DNA from: Paenibacillus sp. XY044
GTDB lineage: Bacteria; Bacillota; Bacilli; Paenibacillales; Paenibacillaceae
Length of the DNA: 64,000 bases
Assembly: GCF_002257645.1 (NCBI RefSeq)
Contig: NZ_NQMO01000001.1
Coordinates: 854,065 to 918,064, forward strand
Direction: 5' to 3'
Below are positions 7,443-16,961 of the stretch, piece by piece. Made by a program: the position numbers and the translations under genes. The notes below the pieces were generated by a model. It did no database searches. It worked only from the letters and a program-made list of their open reading frames with translations, and had not been told where the DNA came from. The stretch's first letter is position 1; each line of letters opens with the position of its first letter.

Positions 7443-8492
7443 TTACAGCAGCCAAGCGCCCAGCAGACCGCTGATCAGTCCGGTCACGATCACCGCGCCG
7501 AATACGAACAGCAGCACCTTCCGCGGGAACGACTTGGCCACGATCAGCATCGACGGCAGGCTCACAGCCGGGAGCGTCACGAGGAGCGCAGCGGCCGGGC
7601 CCGTACCGACGCCCAGAGATAAAAAGGACTGGATGATCGGGATTTCGGCAGCGGTCGGAATGACAAACAGCGTGCCGACAATGGCGAACAGGATAATGGC
7701 GGCGATTCCGCCCCCAACCCATACCGGGAACAAGGTGGACTGGAACGCACCCAGCAGCAGGACGGCAATCAGGTAAGCCGGAACGACGCTTAGAATCATC
7801 ATGCCGAGGCTCTTGGCCCAGCGGAGCAGGAACGGTCCGCGGTCGATTTCCTTGACGGCCGTCGCTTCCTCCAGCGGCTCGGGCACCTCGGAGGAGCCGG
7901 CAAAGCGGTTCGCGAAATAGCTGACGCCGAACGTGAGGGCCAGTCCCAGGACAATACGCATCAGCGTAAACTTCCAGGACAGCACGAAGGCCATAAAGAT
8001 GAGCGTTGCCGGATTCAGCAGCGGATTGCCGAGCCAGAAGGCGAGCGCCGCCCCGACGGATACGTTGCGCTTGCGCAGTCCGCTCGCAATGGGTGCGGCA
8101 CAGCAAGTGCACATCATGCCGGGCAGGGAGGCTACCCCGCCGATCAGGGTGCTTTTAAACGTCGTTTTGCCAAGCAGCTTGTACAGCCACTGGACGGGCA
8201 GCAGCACCTGGACCAGCGAACCGAGCAGAATGCCGAGCACGGCTGCTTTCCACACCGATTTAAAATACGTCTCCGCGTAGGAAATCGCCGAGTGCCACGA
8301 TGGAGCCGATCCGTCCGCTCCGAGAATGGACGATCCGATGCTGTGCTCGGCCGCGGCTTTGAACGCTTTTTGATAATAAGGCCACCATTTGACATAGGAC
8401 AAGCCGATGGCGGCGATCAGAATAAACAGAACCACGAGCAGTACGGTCTTCTTGTGATTCTGTCTTTGGATATTTGGACTAGCGGGTGTCAT
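7443..8492 (-). CDS. ArsP/DUF318-type metal(loid) efflux permease
   Basis: The product has 349 residues with about eight or nine membrane helices, and belongs to the permease family PF03773 (ArsP, SO_0444-like). The diagnostic cysteine cluster MCTCCAAP lies at residues 127-134 (Cys128, Cys130, Cys131) inside a conserved stretch starting GGVASLPG. Known members export trivalent organoarsenicals or affect copper and zinc resistance, using these cysteines. It stands alone with its own promoter and terminator, and no arsR or arsenic gene is adjacent, so the metal cannot be named. An ATTGC-N2-GCAAT dyad just after the -10 may be an operator. Confidence 0.82.
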   Translation of the reverse strand: MTPASPNIQRQNHKKTVLLVVLFILIAAIGLSYVKWWPYYQKAFKAAAEHSIGSSILGADGSAPSWHSAISYAETYFKSVWKAAVLGILLGSLVQVLLPVQWLYKLLGKTTFKSTLIGGVASLPGMMCTCCAAPIASGLRKRNVSVGAALAFWLGNPLLNPATLIFMAFVLSWKFTLMRIVLGLALTFGVSYFANRFAGSSEVPEPLEEATAVKEIDRGPFLLRWAKSLGMMILSVVPAYLIAVLLLGAFQSTLFPVWVGGGIAAIILFAIVGTLFVIPTAAEIPIIQSFLSLGVGTGPAAALLVTLPAVSLPSMLIVAKSFPRKVLLFVFGAVIVTGLISGLLGAWLL

Positions 8493-8555
8493 GGCGATCT
8501 ATCCTCCAAGCGTATTTGAAATATGGAATGCAGCAATTTCGACAAATTCATCTAA

Positions 8556-8578
8556 ATTGCAAGCAATCTATTATATCA
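8556..8578 (-). promoter_or_regulatory. Extended -10 promoter and small dyad of the permease gene
   Basis: On the minus strand TGATATAAT (8578-8570) is an extended -10 sequence; no good -35 is visible. Immediately downstream is the dyad ATTGC-TT-GCAAT (8567-8556), a possible operator at the transcription start. The rest of the 300-base gap to the kinase gene shows nothing else that I can name on this strand. Confidence 0.5.
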
Positions 8579-8736
8579 TAAAACGGAACGATCCGGGCAA
8601 TAAGTCCCTGGATAAGGCCGACTCGAGGACATTTATCGTGCATAAAAGGAGAACCCGAGGAGGAAGTGGGCCTTTTTCGCTGAATTATTGATCCATGAGC
8701 AATAACCGTAACGAGATATTTGTCGAAAAAAGAAAG

Positions 8737-8766
8737 TTGCATGAGTGTGCTGAGGGAATGTATATT
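8737..8766 (+). promoter_or_regulatory. Promoter of the sensor kinase gene
   Basis: TTGCAT (8737-8742) and TATATT (8761-8766) lie 18 bases apart, 28 bases before the kinase start codon. The spacing and -10 are acceptable; the -35 is one base off consensus. Confidence 0.5.
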
Positions 8767-8794
8767 GGCGACAATTGACAAACGGGGGTAGAGC

Positions 8795-10528
8795 ATGAAG
8801 CTGCAGTCTGTGGGAAAGGCATCACGATGGTACGTGTATCAGAAAATCGTCATTGTTTTTATTTTATTTTTGCTTCCGCTCATTTCAATGAATATTTGGC
8901 TTAACTATAAGGGCATGTCCATTACCAAGGATGCGATATTGAACTCTTCTTTGGCCGGTGCGTCTTTTTACAGCAAGCAGCTCGATAAAGAAATGTATTT
9001 TATCCGAAATTTGCAGCTCCAGCTGTTAAACGACAAAGATCTTCAGAAACTCAGCTTCCGGGGCAGCATGCTGGAGAATTATGAAGAGGTGGAGCTGATC
9101 GATCAAGTTCGGGACCGGCTTGGCACACTCACGGTTTCCAGCGAATATGTAGTGAATGCGGGCGTGTACGTCGAAGCCGTCGGGAAAACCATCTCCACGG
9201 ACTCGGGCGTGACCAATACGCCTAATGAGGAAATGAAGCTGATCTCGTCGCTCATGGCCGTTACGCCAAAACCATCGTTCTATAGGAGCGGAAGCCGGAT
9301 CTTTTTCATCGAAACGGAAAATAACGGCGCCGTCTGGTCCTATATCGAGATTTCCAGACCCAAGCTGCTGGAGGCTTTAAGGGAAATCGCCAATTTGTAT
9401 CCGGAATCCGAAGTGCTGCTCGGGGATAAAGAAGCGGGAACTGTCCTGACGACTGCGCAGGAGCCGGGCGAACCCAGTTCGATTCTGGGGCTGTTAGGTG
9501 AGGAAAGCCTGCATAAACCGGATGCGCCAGAGATGCGAAAGATACATGGCGTGAATTATTTTATTACTCCAAATGACGTTAGTTCGCTGCATTTATCGCT
9601 TGTCATGTATGTGAATCAGAATGAAATCACACGCCCGTTGAGCCAATTTATCACATGGTTCTACACCCTGTTTATCATCGCGATCATCGTTATGGTTCTC
9701 TACTCTTTTTCCGTCAATCTGATGATCCACAGACCCTTAACGAAGCTGGTCAAGGCATTTCATATGATCGAGACCGACAATCTGAACATCATGATTGAAT
9801 CCAAAACGAAGGATGAGTTCCATTACGTCTTCAACAGCTTTAACAATATGGCACGCAAGCTCAAAAATTCGATCCAGGATAACTACGAGCAAAAAATAGC
9901 GCTGCAGCGCTCCCAGCTCAAGCAGCTTCAATCCCAGATCAATCCGCATTTTCTGTACAACAGTTTTTTTAATATATATATGATGTGCAAAGTAGGCGAT
10001 TCGGACAGCGCGGCTGAGCTCTCCCAGCGTCTCGGCAGCTATTACCAGTACATTACGAGAAGCGGTGCGGACGAGGTGACTTTTGATAAGGAATACCGTC
10101 ATGCGCTCGATTATTGCGATATCCAGTGCATCCGTTTTTCTAACCGGGTACGTTTCGAATACGAAGAGCAGACGGAAGTTCCCGCCACGATTACGGTGCC
10201 GCGCCTGATCATTCAGCCGATCGTGGAAAATGTGTTTGAGCATGCCTTCGAAGACGGCATGATGGAAGGAAAAGTTTACATCGGTACGGAATACCGGGAA
10301 GGGAAACTGTGCGTTACGGTCGAAGATAACGGGAATTTGGCTACCGATGTCATGATCGAACAATTGAGCGGCAAGCTCGCCACCGATTCAAAATCGATCG
10401 AGAACACGGGATTGATCAACGTCAATAACCGCCTCAAGCTCAAATACGGGCCGGGGAGCGGGTTAACGGCGTCAAGAAGCAGACACGGCGGCTTAAAAAT
10501 CAACCTGATCATAATACCTGAGACATAA
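8795..10528 (+). CDS. YesM-type sensor histidine kinase
   Basis: This 577-residue membrane kinase has one helix at about residues 15-36, an extracellular sensor of about 250 residues, a second helix at about 289-312, and a HAMP linker. The phosphoacceptor is His385 in SQINPHFLYNSFFN, the signature of the LytS/YesM His_kinase class. A HATPase domain follows, with the N-box QPIVENVFEHAFED at about 472-487 and VEDNG near 510. It would sense an extracellular carbohydrate signal and phosphorylate the response regulator encoded 13 bases downstream. Its position before a sugar importer and glycosidases suggests induction by polysaccharide breakdown products. Confidence 0.92.
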   Translation: MKLQSVGKASRWYVYQKIVIVFILFLLPLISMNIWLNYKGMSITKDAILNSSLAGASFYSKQLDKEMYFIRNLQLQLLNDKDLQKLSFRGSMLENYEEVELIDQVRDRLGTLTVSSEYVVNAGVYVEAVGKTISTDSGVTNTPNEEMKLISSLMAVTPKPSFYRSGSRIFFIETENNGAVWSYIEISRPKLLEALREIANLYPESEVLLGDKEAGTVLTTAQEPGEPSSILGLLGEESLHKPDAPEMRKIHGVNYFITPNDVSSLHLSLVMYVNQNEITRPLSQFITWFYTLFIIAIIVMVLYSFSVNLMIHRPLTKLVKAFHMIETDNLNIMIESKTKDEFHYVFNSFNNMARKLKNSIQDNYEQKIALQRSQLKQLQSQINPHFLYNSFFNIYMMCKVGDSDSAAELSQRLGSYYQYITRSGADEVTFDKEYRHALDYCDIQCIRFSNRVRFEYEEQTEVPATITVPRLIIQPIVENVFEHAFEDGMMEGKVYIGTEYREGKLCVTVEDNGNLATDVMIEQLSGKLATDSKSIENTGLINVNNRLKLKYGPGSGLTASRSRHGGLKINLIIIPET

Positions 10529-10541
10529 AGGAGGCAGCATC

Positions 10542-11876
10542 ATGTACCGATTGTTGATCGTGGATGACGAGCCGGTCATCGTAAACGGGCTCATTCAGCT
10601 TTTTCAGGAAAATACGGAATTCGAACTTGATGTATGTAAAGCCTATTCCGCCGCGGAAGCACTAAACACTGCCAAAAAGATGAAGCTCGACATTCTTGTC
10701 AGCGACATCCGTATGCCCCAAAAAACCGGACTGCAGCTGGTCGACGAAATCGCCTACTATTGGCCGCACTGCAGAATCATTTTTTTGACCGGTTACAGCG
10801 AATTTGATTACGTTCAGGCTGCGCTGCGTAAGAGCGCGGACAATTACATATTGAAAACCGAAGGCATCGACCCGATTTTTCGAGCCGTCGCGGAAGCCTG
10901 CCATAAACTTGACGAGGAGAACTGCCGCAGAGTCCGGGAAGAAAAAGCAAATATGCATTTTCAAATCGCCGCTCCTGTATTGAAAAACGAACGTGTCAGA
11001 AGAATGCTGAAGGGAGAATCCGCGGCTTCGCTTCTGACCGACCCAAGGTACGAAGAACTGGATTTTCGGCTGAACACGGAAGAACCGTCATTTTTAGTGA
11101 TCGGCAGTCTCGACAACATTGAGGATTTGAAAGCACAAGAAGCGCTGGAATCCGTGCAAAGAGCGTTTAATAATAACCTGCCTGATTCGATCGCCTATGA
11201 GCCCTCCGTTACAGATGAACATAGGGTTGCGTGGCTGCTTCAGCCGCAGGCGGAACTGCTTGGCCGTTTCCAGCACCCTGATCCGGAGGCCCCGGCTTGG
11301 AAAGGATTCATGGCGTATATGAAGGGGATATTGGAACTGGTGCAAAATGAATGCGAACGCCTGCTTGGCGCATCGGTGTCATTCGGGGTTTCCGGCGATT
11401 TAAGCAAAGGCTGGGAGACGATCCAGGACCAGTACAACGCGCTGCTCGGTGCGTTGGAGTCCAGAGCCTCGCTTGGTCAGAAGATGATCGTGATCGATAT
11501 TGAACAGGCCCATCAGAAGTCTTCGCTCGATCCGAGGCAGATGAAACAGGAAGATATGAAATCCTGGGTAATCAACCAGATTCAGAACTTCATTCAGCAC
11601 CATTTATCCGGTGACGTGTCCCTGACGGCGATCGCAGAGCACGTCCATTTCAATCCGTCCTACTTGTCCCGCTACTATAAACAAATGACCGGACAAAATT
11701 TGCAGGAATACATCCAGTCGAAAAAACTGGAGTCCGCGCTTCACCTTATGCAGCATACAAACTTAAAGTTAATCGACATCGCCGCTCGGGTCGGCTTCGA
11801 TTCGCATTCCTATTTCACGACATTTTTCAAGAAAAAAATGGGGATTTCTCCCCAAGAATACCGGAACTCCAAATAA
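10542..11876 (+). CDS. YesN-type response regulator, AraC-family output
   Basis: The 444-residue product begins with a CheY-like receiver: DDEP at 9-12, phosphoacceptor Asp55 in ILVSDIRMP, and the Lys in YILKTEG. A middle region of about 200 residues has no clear motif. The C-terminus (about 345-444) is a double AraC helix-turn-helix ending VGFDSHSYFTTFFKKKMGISPQEYR. It forms a two-component system with the kinase upstream. Two promoters in this locus, in front of the solute-binding protein and the PpiC-like gene, carry matching 20-bp-spaced direct repeats, and this regulator is the natural candidate to bind them. Confidence 0.92.
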   Translation: MYRLLIVDDEPVIVNGLIQLFQENTEFELDVCKAYSAAEALNTAKKMKLDILVSDIRMPQKTGLQLVDEIAYYWPHCRIIFLTGYSEFDYVQAALRKSADNYILKTEGIDPIFRAVAEACHKLDEENCRRVREEKANMHFQIAAPVLKNERVRRMLKGESAASLLTDPRYEELDFRLNTEEPSFLVIGSLDNIEDLKAQEALESVQRAFNNNLPDSIAYEPSVTDEHRVAWLLQPQAELLGRFQHPDPEAPAWKGFMAYMKGILELVQNECERLLGASVSFGVSGDLSKGWETIQDQYNALLGALESRASLGQKMIVIDIEQAHQKSSLDPRQMKQEDMKSWVINQIQNFIQHHLSGDVSLTAIAEHVHFNPSYLSRYYKQMTGQNLQEYIQSKKLESALHLMQHTNLKLIDIAARVGFDSHSYFTTFFKKKMGISPQEYRNSK

Positions 11877-11911
11877 GTAAAAAAAGTGAAAGCAAAGTAA
11901 AAAACTCAAAA
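11877..11911 (+). promoter_or_regulatory. Direct-repeat operator, copy 1 (likely YesN-type target)
   Basis: GTAAAAAAAGTGAAA (11877-11891) is repeated as GTAAAAAACTCAAAA (11897-11911), exactly 20 bp apart, so both copies face the same side of the helix. The second copy abuts the -35 box of the solute-binding protein promoter. The same pair, spacing and placement recur at 18856-18890. AraC-type activators commonly bind such tandem sites. Confidence 0.62.
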
Positions 11912-11941
11912 TTGATAGCGCTTTCCTTTGGAATCTATAAT
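11912..11941 (+). promoter_or_regulatory. Promoter with cre-like site before the solute-binding protein
   Basis: TTGATA (11912-11917) and consensus TATAAT (11936-11941) are 18 bases apart. The spacer contains GCGCTTTC. Read on the minus strand, 11926-11913 gives GGAAAGCGCTATCA, which fits the CcpA cre pattern at all but the first position. Binding there would block the promoter, so glucose repression is plausible. Confidence 0.62.
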
Positions 11942-11996
11942 GAATGACGTAGAGCGATAACAAGATGACAGCATACAAAGGGGGAAGGCCATCATT

Positions 11997-13727
11997 ATGA
12001 AATTAAACAAGACATGGAAAATGCTTTTGCTTGCCACGATATCTCTTTCGTTATTCACGGCATGCTCCAGCCAGGGGAACGATTCGGCGGCAACCTCAGC
12101 TGCGGACCCGGCATCCAAGGAAGAAACCAAGAGCACGGACGCACCGCCCGAGCCGCTTGGCAAATACCCTGAAACGGTAACGGTCACGGAAGTTCTGGGG
12201 TATAACCCGCCGGAAGACCCGCGGACGCCGAAAGGCATTACGCCGGATCAAAATGCTTACCTCAAAGATCTGAAAGACATGTTAAACATCGAAGTCAAAT
12301 ACAAATGGACCGTTCCATCCAGTCAATTCGAGCAAAAGTTCTCGTTAGCGATGGCTTCGGCCGACCTGCCGGATATTATGGAGCTGGACCAGAAAAACTT
12401 CGAAAAGCTGAAAAAGCAGGGCATGCTCGCAGACCTGACCGAAGCCTATAACGATTACGCTTCTCCGGAATTGAAGAAATACATGGAATCCGACGGCGGT
12501 TTTGCCATGAAGACGTTCTCCGAAGACGGAAAGCTGCTCGGTATACCCGCATTCGAAGATCCGTTCCTGTCGACGCAGCTGCTATGGCTACGTAAGGACT
12601 GGCTCGACACCCTGAAATTGCAGCCGCCTGCAACGATGGATGATCTGGACAAGGTTGCAAAGGCATTTGTACAAAATGACCCGGACCAAAACGGCAAAAA
12701 CGACACGTACGGCGTTTCGCTGCAAAAAAACCTGTTCTTCTGGGCTTATGATCTGAGAGGCTTCTTTAACGGCTTCGGGGCGTATCCGTCGATTGGCGAC
12801 AATCAATCCGCCTGGATCAAGGACAGCAGCGGCAAGCTGGTTCCCGGTTTAATTCAGCCGGAAGTGAAGAATGCGCTTGGAAAGCTGCAATCCTGGTATA
12901 AGGACGGCATACTGGACAAAGAGTTCGCATTGAAGGATGAGAACAAGGCAGTCGAAGACATTACGGCAGGCAAAGTCGGCATCGTATACGGGGAATGGTG
13001 GTATCCCAACTATCCGCTGAATCTGAACGTGGACAAGGATCCGAAGGCAGAGTGGATTGCCATTCAAATTCCGGGTCTGGACGGTCCAGGCAAATCGCTT
13101 GTGCCTAAGATCCGGAGCGGAAAAGTATATGCCGCCAACAAGAAAATGAAAAATCCGGAAGCTGCTATTAAAATGATCAACTTCTACATCGAAAAAGGCA
13201 AAAAGAAATACATGGAACAAAACAAAGCGGAAAACGGATACGTCTACAACTGGTTTAATCCGCGGATCTACAACCCGGCCCAAATCGATACGATCTACAC
13301 GGAAGTCAACAAGGCTCTGGATGCAAAGCAGACCGAAATTACGCTTGATGATGAGAACTACAAAAATGTGGCTGATGTCTTTAAAGCAGCCCAGGATTAC
13401 CTTGCAGGCAACACGGCTAACGCCACCAAAGGCGTAAACTGGGGCCAATACTTCAGCCGCGCGGCAAAAGACGGCGGGTGGGGAACGACGCGAAAGATCA
13501 AGGAAAGCGGAGCTTTCGTAAACAACGAGTTCTTCGGTCTGCCGACAGAAACGCAGGTTGAAAAAGGCGCTCAGCTCGATAAGCTGATGCAGGAATCCTT
13601 TACAAAAATCATTTTGGGCGGATCGCTGGACGAGTTCGACAAGTTCGTTCAAAGCTGGAAATCCCTTGGCGGCGATCAAATTACCAAAGAGGTTAACGAC
13701 TGGTACAGTCAACAGGCTGCGAAATAA
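11997..13727 (+). CDS. Extracellular solute-binding lipoprotein (sugar ABC importer)
   Basis: The 576-residue product starts with a lipoprotein signal peptide whose lipobox LFTAC puts the lipidated cysteine at residue 23. A Ser/Ala/Glu-rich linker and a large two-lobed binding protein follow. The length is typical of the LipO/YtcQ branch that pairs with LplB and YtcP permeases. It would capture an oligosaccharide outside the membrane and deliver it to the permeases encoded next. A strong ribosome site (GGGGGAAGG) and a hairpin just after the stop suggest that it is made in excess over the permeases. Confidence 0.9.
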   Translation: MKLNKTWKMLLLATISLSLFTACSSQGNDSAATSAADPASKEETKSTDAPPEPLGKYPETVTVTEVLGYNPPEDPRTPKGITPDQNAYLKDLKDMLNIEVKYKWTVPSSQFEQKFSLAMASADLPDIMELDQKNFEKLKKQGMLADLTEAYNDYASPELKKYMESDGGFAMKTFSEDGKLLGIPAFEDPFLSTQLLWLRKDWLDTLKLQPPATMDDLDKVAKAFVQNDPDQNGKNDTYGVSLQKNLFFWAYDLRGFFNGFGAYPSIGDNQSAWIKDSSGKLVPGLIQPEVKNALGKLQSWYKDGILDKEFALKDENKAVEDITAGKVGIVYGEWWYPNYPLNLNVDKDPKAEWIAIQIPGLDGPGKSLVPKIRSGKVYAANKKMKNPEAAIKMINFYIEKGKKKYMEQNKAENGYVYNWFNPRIYNPAQIDTIYTEVNKALDAKQTEITLDDENYKNVADVFKAAQDYLAGNTANATKGVNWGQYFSRAAKDGGWGTTRKIKESGAFVNNEFFGLPTETQVEKGAQLDKLMQESFTKIILGGSLDEFDKFVQSWKSLGGDQITKEVNDWYSQQAAK

Positions 13728-13768
13728 ATCGAATTGCGATTGCCGCTAGCAATCCTGAAGTAAAGTGA

Positions 13769-13814
13769 AAACGGGAGGAGGAGCCTGCTTAGGTACCGGC
13801 GATTCCTCCCGTTT
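13769..13814 (+). terminator. Intercistronic hairpin after the binding-protein gene
   Basis: AAACGGGAGGA (13769-13779) pairs with TCCTCCCGTTT (13804-13814). There is almost no T-run, so it is probably a partial terminator or an RNA-stabilising stem that lowers expression of the permease genes downstream relative to the binding protein. This is common in importer operons. Confidence 0.55.
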
Positions 13815-13838
13815 ACGATTGAACGGGGAGGTCCATCT

Positions 13839-14729
13839 GTGAGAACGCTGAAAAAGGAATATATACTTCACCTCATGCTGCTGCCCGGTGTCCTCGTGAC
13901 GCTGATTTATGCATACGGCCCGATGGCCGGACTCGTCATGGCTTTCCAGCAGTTTGAGCCGCTTTCCGGTTTTTTTCATTCAAAGTTCGTTGGTTTTGAC
14001 AATTTCAAATATGTGTTTGCGATGCCTGACTTCAAGCAGGTGCTCTGGAATACGATCGTGATCGCGGTCATTAAAATGGTGTTGTTTCTGCTTGTTCCGC
14101 TAATCCTGGCATTGCTGCTGAATGAAGTCACCAAGCGGTGGTTTTCCCGCTTTATCCAGTCGGCCGTATTTCTGCCGTTTTTTCTGTCCTGGACCGTTCT
14201 TGGCGGCGTCATTATCGAACTGTTCTCCCTAAGCGGTCCCGTGAACGGACTGCTGACGGCAATGGGACTAAAGCCGATCATGTTCATGCTGGATAACGAG
14301 TGGTTCCGCGGCATCGTGATCGGGTCCGACGTCTGGAAAGGGATGGGCTATAACATGATCGTCATGCTCGCCGCCATCACCGGAATCAATGCCACGCTGT
14401 ATGAAGCGGCCGAGGTCGATGGTGCGGGAAGATGGAAGCAGATGATTCACATTACGCTGCCGGGCATGGCACCGATTTTGATATTACTCGGAGTCCTAAG
14501 CCTTGGCGGGATTTTAAATGCCGGTTTTGAGCAAATTCTGATCATGTATAACCCGACCGTATATGAGGGAGCGGATATCATCGATACGTTCGTTTACCGG
14601 CTTGGTATGTTCAGTCAGCAATTCGGACCTGCCGCCGCCGTCGGACTGTTTAAATCCGCGATATCTTTGGTTTTGGTGTCGCTAACTTATTATGCGGCTT
14701 ATAAATACAACAATTATCGCATTTTTTAG
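13839..14729 (+). CDS. Sugar ABC transporter permease, LplB type
   Basis: This 296-residue membrane protein has six predicted helices and belongs to the CUT1 family. The EAA loop that contacts the ATPase is visible as YEAAEVDGAGRWKQMIHITLPGM. The N-terminal end without a long extra region and the sequence AYGPMAGLVMAFQQFEP are typical of LplB proteins. It forms the membrane channel with the next gene product. It starts at a GTG with GGGGAGG 8 bases upstream. No ATPase gene is found in this operon, as usual for such systems, which share a common MsmX-like ATPase. Confidence 0.92.
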   Translation: MRTLKKEYILHLMLLPGVLVTLIYAYGPMAGLVMAFQQFEPLSGFFHSKFVGFDNFKYVFAMPDFKQVLWNTIVIAVIKMVLFLLVPLILALLLNEVTKRWFSRFIQSAVFLPFFLSWTVLGGVIIELFSLSGPVNGLLTAMGLKPIMFMLDNEWFRGIVIGSDVWKGMGYNMIVMLAAITGINATLYEAAEVDGAGRWKQMIHITLPGMAPILILLGVLSLGGILNAGFEQILIMYNPTVYEGADIIDTFVYRLGMFSQQFGPAAAVGLFKSAISLVLVSLTYYAAYKYNNYRIF

Positions 14730-14743
14730 CTGGAGGCAGAGAG

Positions 14744-15631
14744 ATGCACAAACCAACTTTGAGCAGAAAAATGTTCGTCATTTTCAATTCGGCGCTGCTG
14801 ACGGCGATTACGCTTCTTGGCATTATTCCGTTTATTCATCTCCTTTCCGTTTCCCTCAGTTCGAATACGGCGGCGATGGCCGGCGAGGTCAAACTGTGGC
14901 CGGTTGGATTCAATTTTGATGCTTACCGGTACCTGGGACAAAAAGTGGAGTTTTTCCGTTCGCTTGGGGTTTCCATTGAGCGGGTAGCACTCGGGACGGC
15001 GGTCAATATGCTTCTATGCTTTATTACGGCCTATCCGTTATCCAAGTCGGCAGACCAGTTTAAGTATCGGACGGTATATGTTTGGTTCTTCGCCATTACG
15101 ATGTTTTTCGGCGGAGGTCTTATTCCAACGTATATTATCGTGAAAAATACGGGTTTGATCGATTCCATCTGGGCGCTGATTTTGCCGGGAGCGCTGAACG
15201 TGTGGAATATGGTGCTGATGCTGAATTTCTTCCGCACGATTCCGCGGGAGCTGGATGAGGCGGCCACGATCGACGGTGCGGGACACTGGAGAATTTTATG
15301 GCGGATTTATTTGCCGGTCTCCTTGCCGTCCATCGCGACCATCGGCTTGTTTACGATCGTAGGCCACTGGAACTCCTGGTTCGACGGCATTTTATATTTG
15401 AATTCACCGGAGAAATATCCGCTGCAGACGTACTTGTCCACACTCATTATGTCGATCAATTCCCAAATGACTTCCGTTTCCATTGAACAAATCAAAGCGA
15501 TGGAAAATTTGAGCGAGAAAACGCTGCAGACGGCGCAGATCTTCATGGGCGCGCTGCCGATCATGGTCGTGTATCCGTTCCTGCAAAAATACTTCGTCAA
15601 AGGGATGACGGTGGGAAGCGTCAAGGAATAA
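14744..15631 (+). CDS. Sugar ABC transporter permease, YtcP type
   Basis: The 295-residue product is the second CUT1 permease, with six helices and the EAA motif LDEAATIDGAGHWRILWRIYLPVSLP. Sequence near the N-terminus (IPFIHLLSVSLSSNTAA) and the end VYPFLQKYFVKGMTVGSVKE are typical of YtcP/AraQ-like proteins. It starts 14 bases after the previous gene with a GGAGG-like site, so the two are co-translated. Together with the lipoprotein it should import an oligosaccharide, perhaps a beta-galactoside or other product of the extracellular enzymes encoded further on. Confidence 0.92.
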   Translation: MHKPTLSRKMFVIFNSALLTAITLLGIIPFIHLLSVSLSSNTAAMAGEVKLWPVGFNFDAYRYLGQKVEFFRSLGVSIERVALGTAVNMLLCFITAYPLSKSADQFKYRTVYVWFFAITMFFGGGLIPTYIIVKNTGLIDSIWALILPGALNVWNMVLMLNFFRTIPRELDEAATIDGAGHWRILWRIYLPVSLPSIATIGLFTIVGHWNSWFDGILYLNSPEKYPLQTYLSTLIMSINSQMTSVSIEQIKAMENLSEKTLQTAQIFMGALPIMVVYPFLQKYFVKGMTVGSVKE

Positions 15632-15649
15632 CGAAAGGGGGAGGAAGGA

Positions 15650-16927
15650 ATGAAAAAAGTGAAAGTTGCATTGATTGGCGCAGGTCTGCGCGGCATCAAC
15701 TATTTGGAATATGCGCTGTCGCATCCGCATGAGCTTGAAGTGGTTGCCGTGGCGGAGCCGCTCAAGGAACGGAGGGAAAGCTTTCAAGCGAGACACGGGC
15801 TGGAGGATTCGATGTGCTTTGAACATTGGGACGATTTATTTAAAGCCCCAAAGCTGGCCGACGCCGTGCTGATCTGTACCCAGGATAAACAGCATTTTGA
15901 GCCGACCATGCAGGCGCTGCAGGCGGGGTATCATGTGCTGCTGGAAAAACCGATGTCACCCGATCCCGAGGAGTGCATGCGGATGGGGGAGAAGGCTGCA
16001 CAATCCGGCCTTGTGTTTTCCATTTGCCATGTCCTTCGGTATACGCCTTTTTTCCAAACGCTGAAAAGCCTGCTGACGGGCGGTGCCATCGGGCGGTTGA
16101 TGTCGATCCAGCATAATGAGAATGTGGGTTACTGGCATCAGGCCCATAGCTTTGTTAGGGGGAATTGGCGCCGTAAGGAGGACTCCAGTCCGATGATTCT
16201 GGCCAAATCCTGCCATGATCTGGATATTTTGCTGTGGCTTGCCGGTTCGGATTGCGTCAAAGTATCTTCCTTCGGCACCCTCAGCCATTTTACGGCTTCC
16301 GAAACGCCGGAAGGAGCCCCGCTCCGCTGTTTGGACGGCTGTCCGGTCGCTGATGAATGCCTTTATTACGCGCCTGATCAATATTTAACCGAGGATACGA
16401 ACTGGCCGACGTCGGCCATCAGCGACGACATGAGCTACGCAGCCCGTTACAAAGCGCTGCAGGAAGGGCCGTATGGCAGATGCGTTTACCATTGCGATAA
16501 CGACGTCGTCGACCACCAGGTCGTGAATCTGGAGTTTGAGGGCGGTGTCATGGCTGCGTTTACGATGAGCGCATTTACCAGAGATGTCAGCCGCACGATC
16601 AAGCTGATGGGCACGACCGGAGAGATCCGCGGAGCGATGGAGAAAAACGAAATCGAAATCATCCATTTCGGCAGCGGCAAAGTCGAACGGATTACGTTCG
16701 AGGACATGGGTGGCCATGTCGGCCATGGCGGCGGCGATATGAAGCTGATGAGCGATTTCCTCAAATTGGTACGGGCTGACGCCAAAGCTCAAGGGCTTAC
16801 GTCTGCCGACCGGTCCGTCCAGAGCCATCTGATGGCGTTCGCCGCTGAAGAGTCCAGAATCGCCGGCGAGGTGATTCGTTTGAAGGAGTTCGAACAGCGT
16901 TATGGCGCCCGCGAGCAATTCATTTAA
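15650..16927 (+). CDS. Gfo/Idh/MocA-family oxidoreductase
   Basis: The 425-residue product has an N-terminal Rossmann fold (VKVALIGAGLRGINYLEYAL) and the EKPMS catalytic-region motif near residue 100, where the lysine is the usual active-site residue. A C-terminal substrate domain includes the cysteine-bearing stretch CLDGCPVADECLYYAP. The family uses NAD(P) to oxidise or reduce sugars and sugar acids, often as the first step for an imported sugar. It sits in the operon between importer and glycosidase, 18 bases after the YtcP gene. The exact substrate is unknown. Confidence 0.88.
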   Translation: MKKVKVALIGAGLRGINYLEYALSHPHELEVVAVAEPLKERRESFQARHGLEDSMCFEHWDDLFKAPKLADAVLICTQDKQHFEPTMQALQAGYHVLLEKPMSPDPEECMRMGEKAAQSGLVFSICHVLRYTPFFQTLKSLLTGGAIGRLMSIQHNENVGYWHQAHSFVRGNWRRKEDSSPMILAKSCHDLDILLWLAGSDCVKVSSFGTLSHFTASETPEGAPLRCLDGCPVADECLYYAPDQYLTEDTNWPTSAISDDMSYAARYKALQEGPYGRCVYHCDNDVVDHQVVNLEFEGGVMAAFTMSAFTRDVSRTIKLMGTTGEIRGAMEKNEIEIIHFGSGKVERITFEDMGGHVGHGGGDMKLMSDFLKLVRADAKAQGLTSADRSVQSHLMAFAAEESRIAGEVIRLKEFEQRYGAREQFI

Positions 16928-16961
16928 TGGCATGTCTTCAACATAAACACGGGAGGAACTT

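Noticed and set aside
12849..13712. 287-codon minus-strand frame
   Set aside because: It is fully antisense to the solute-binding protein gene, whose signal peptide and operon position are convincing.
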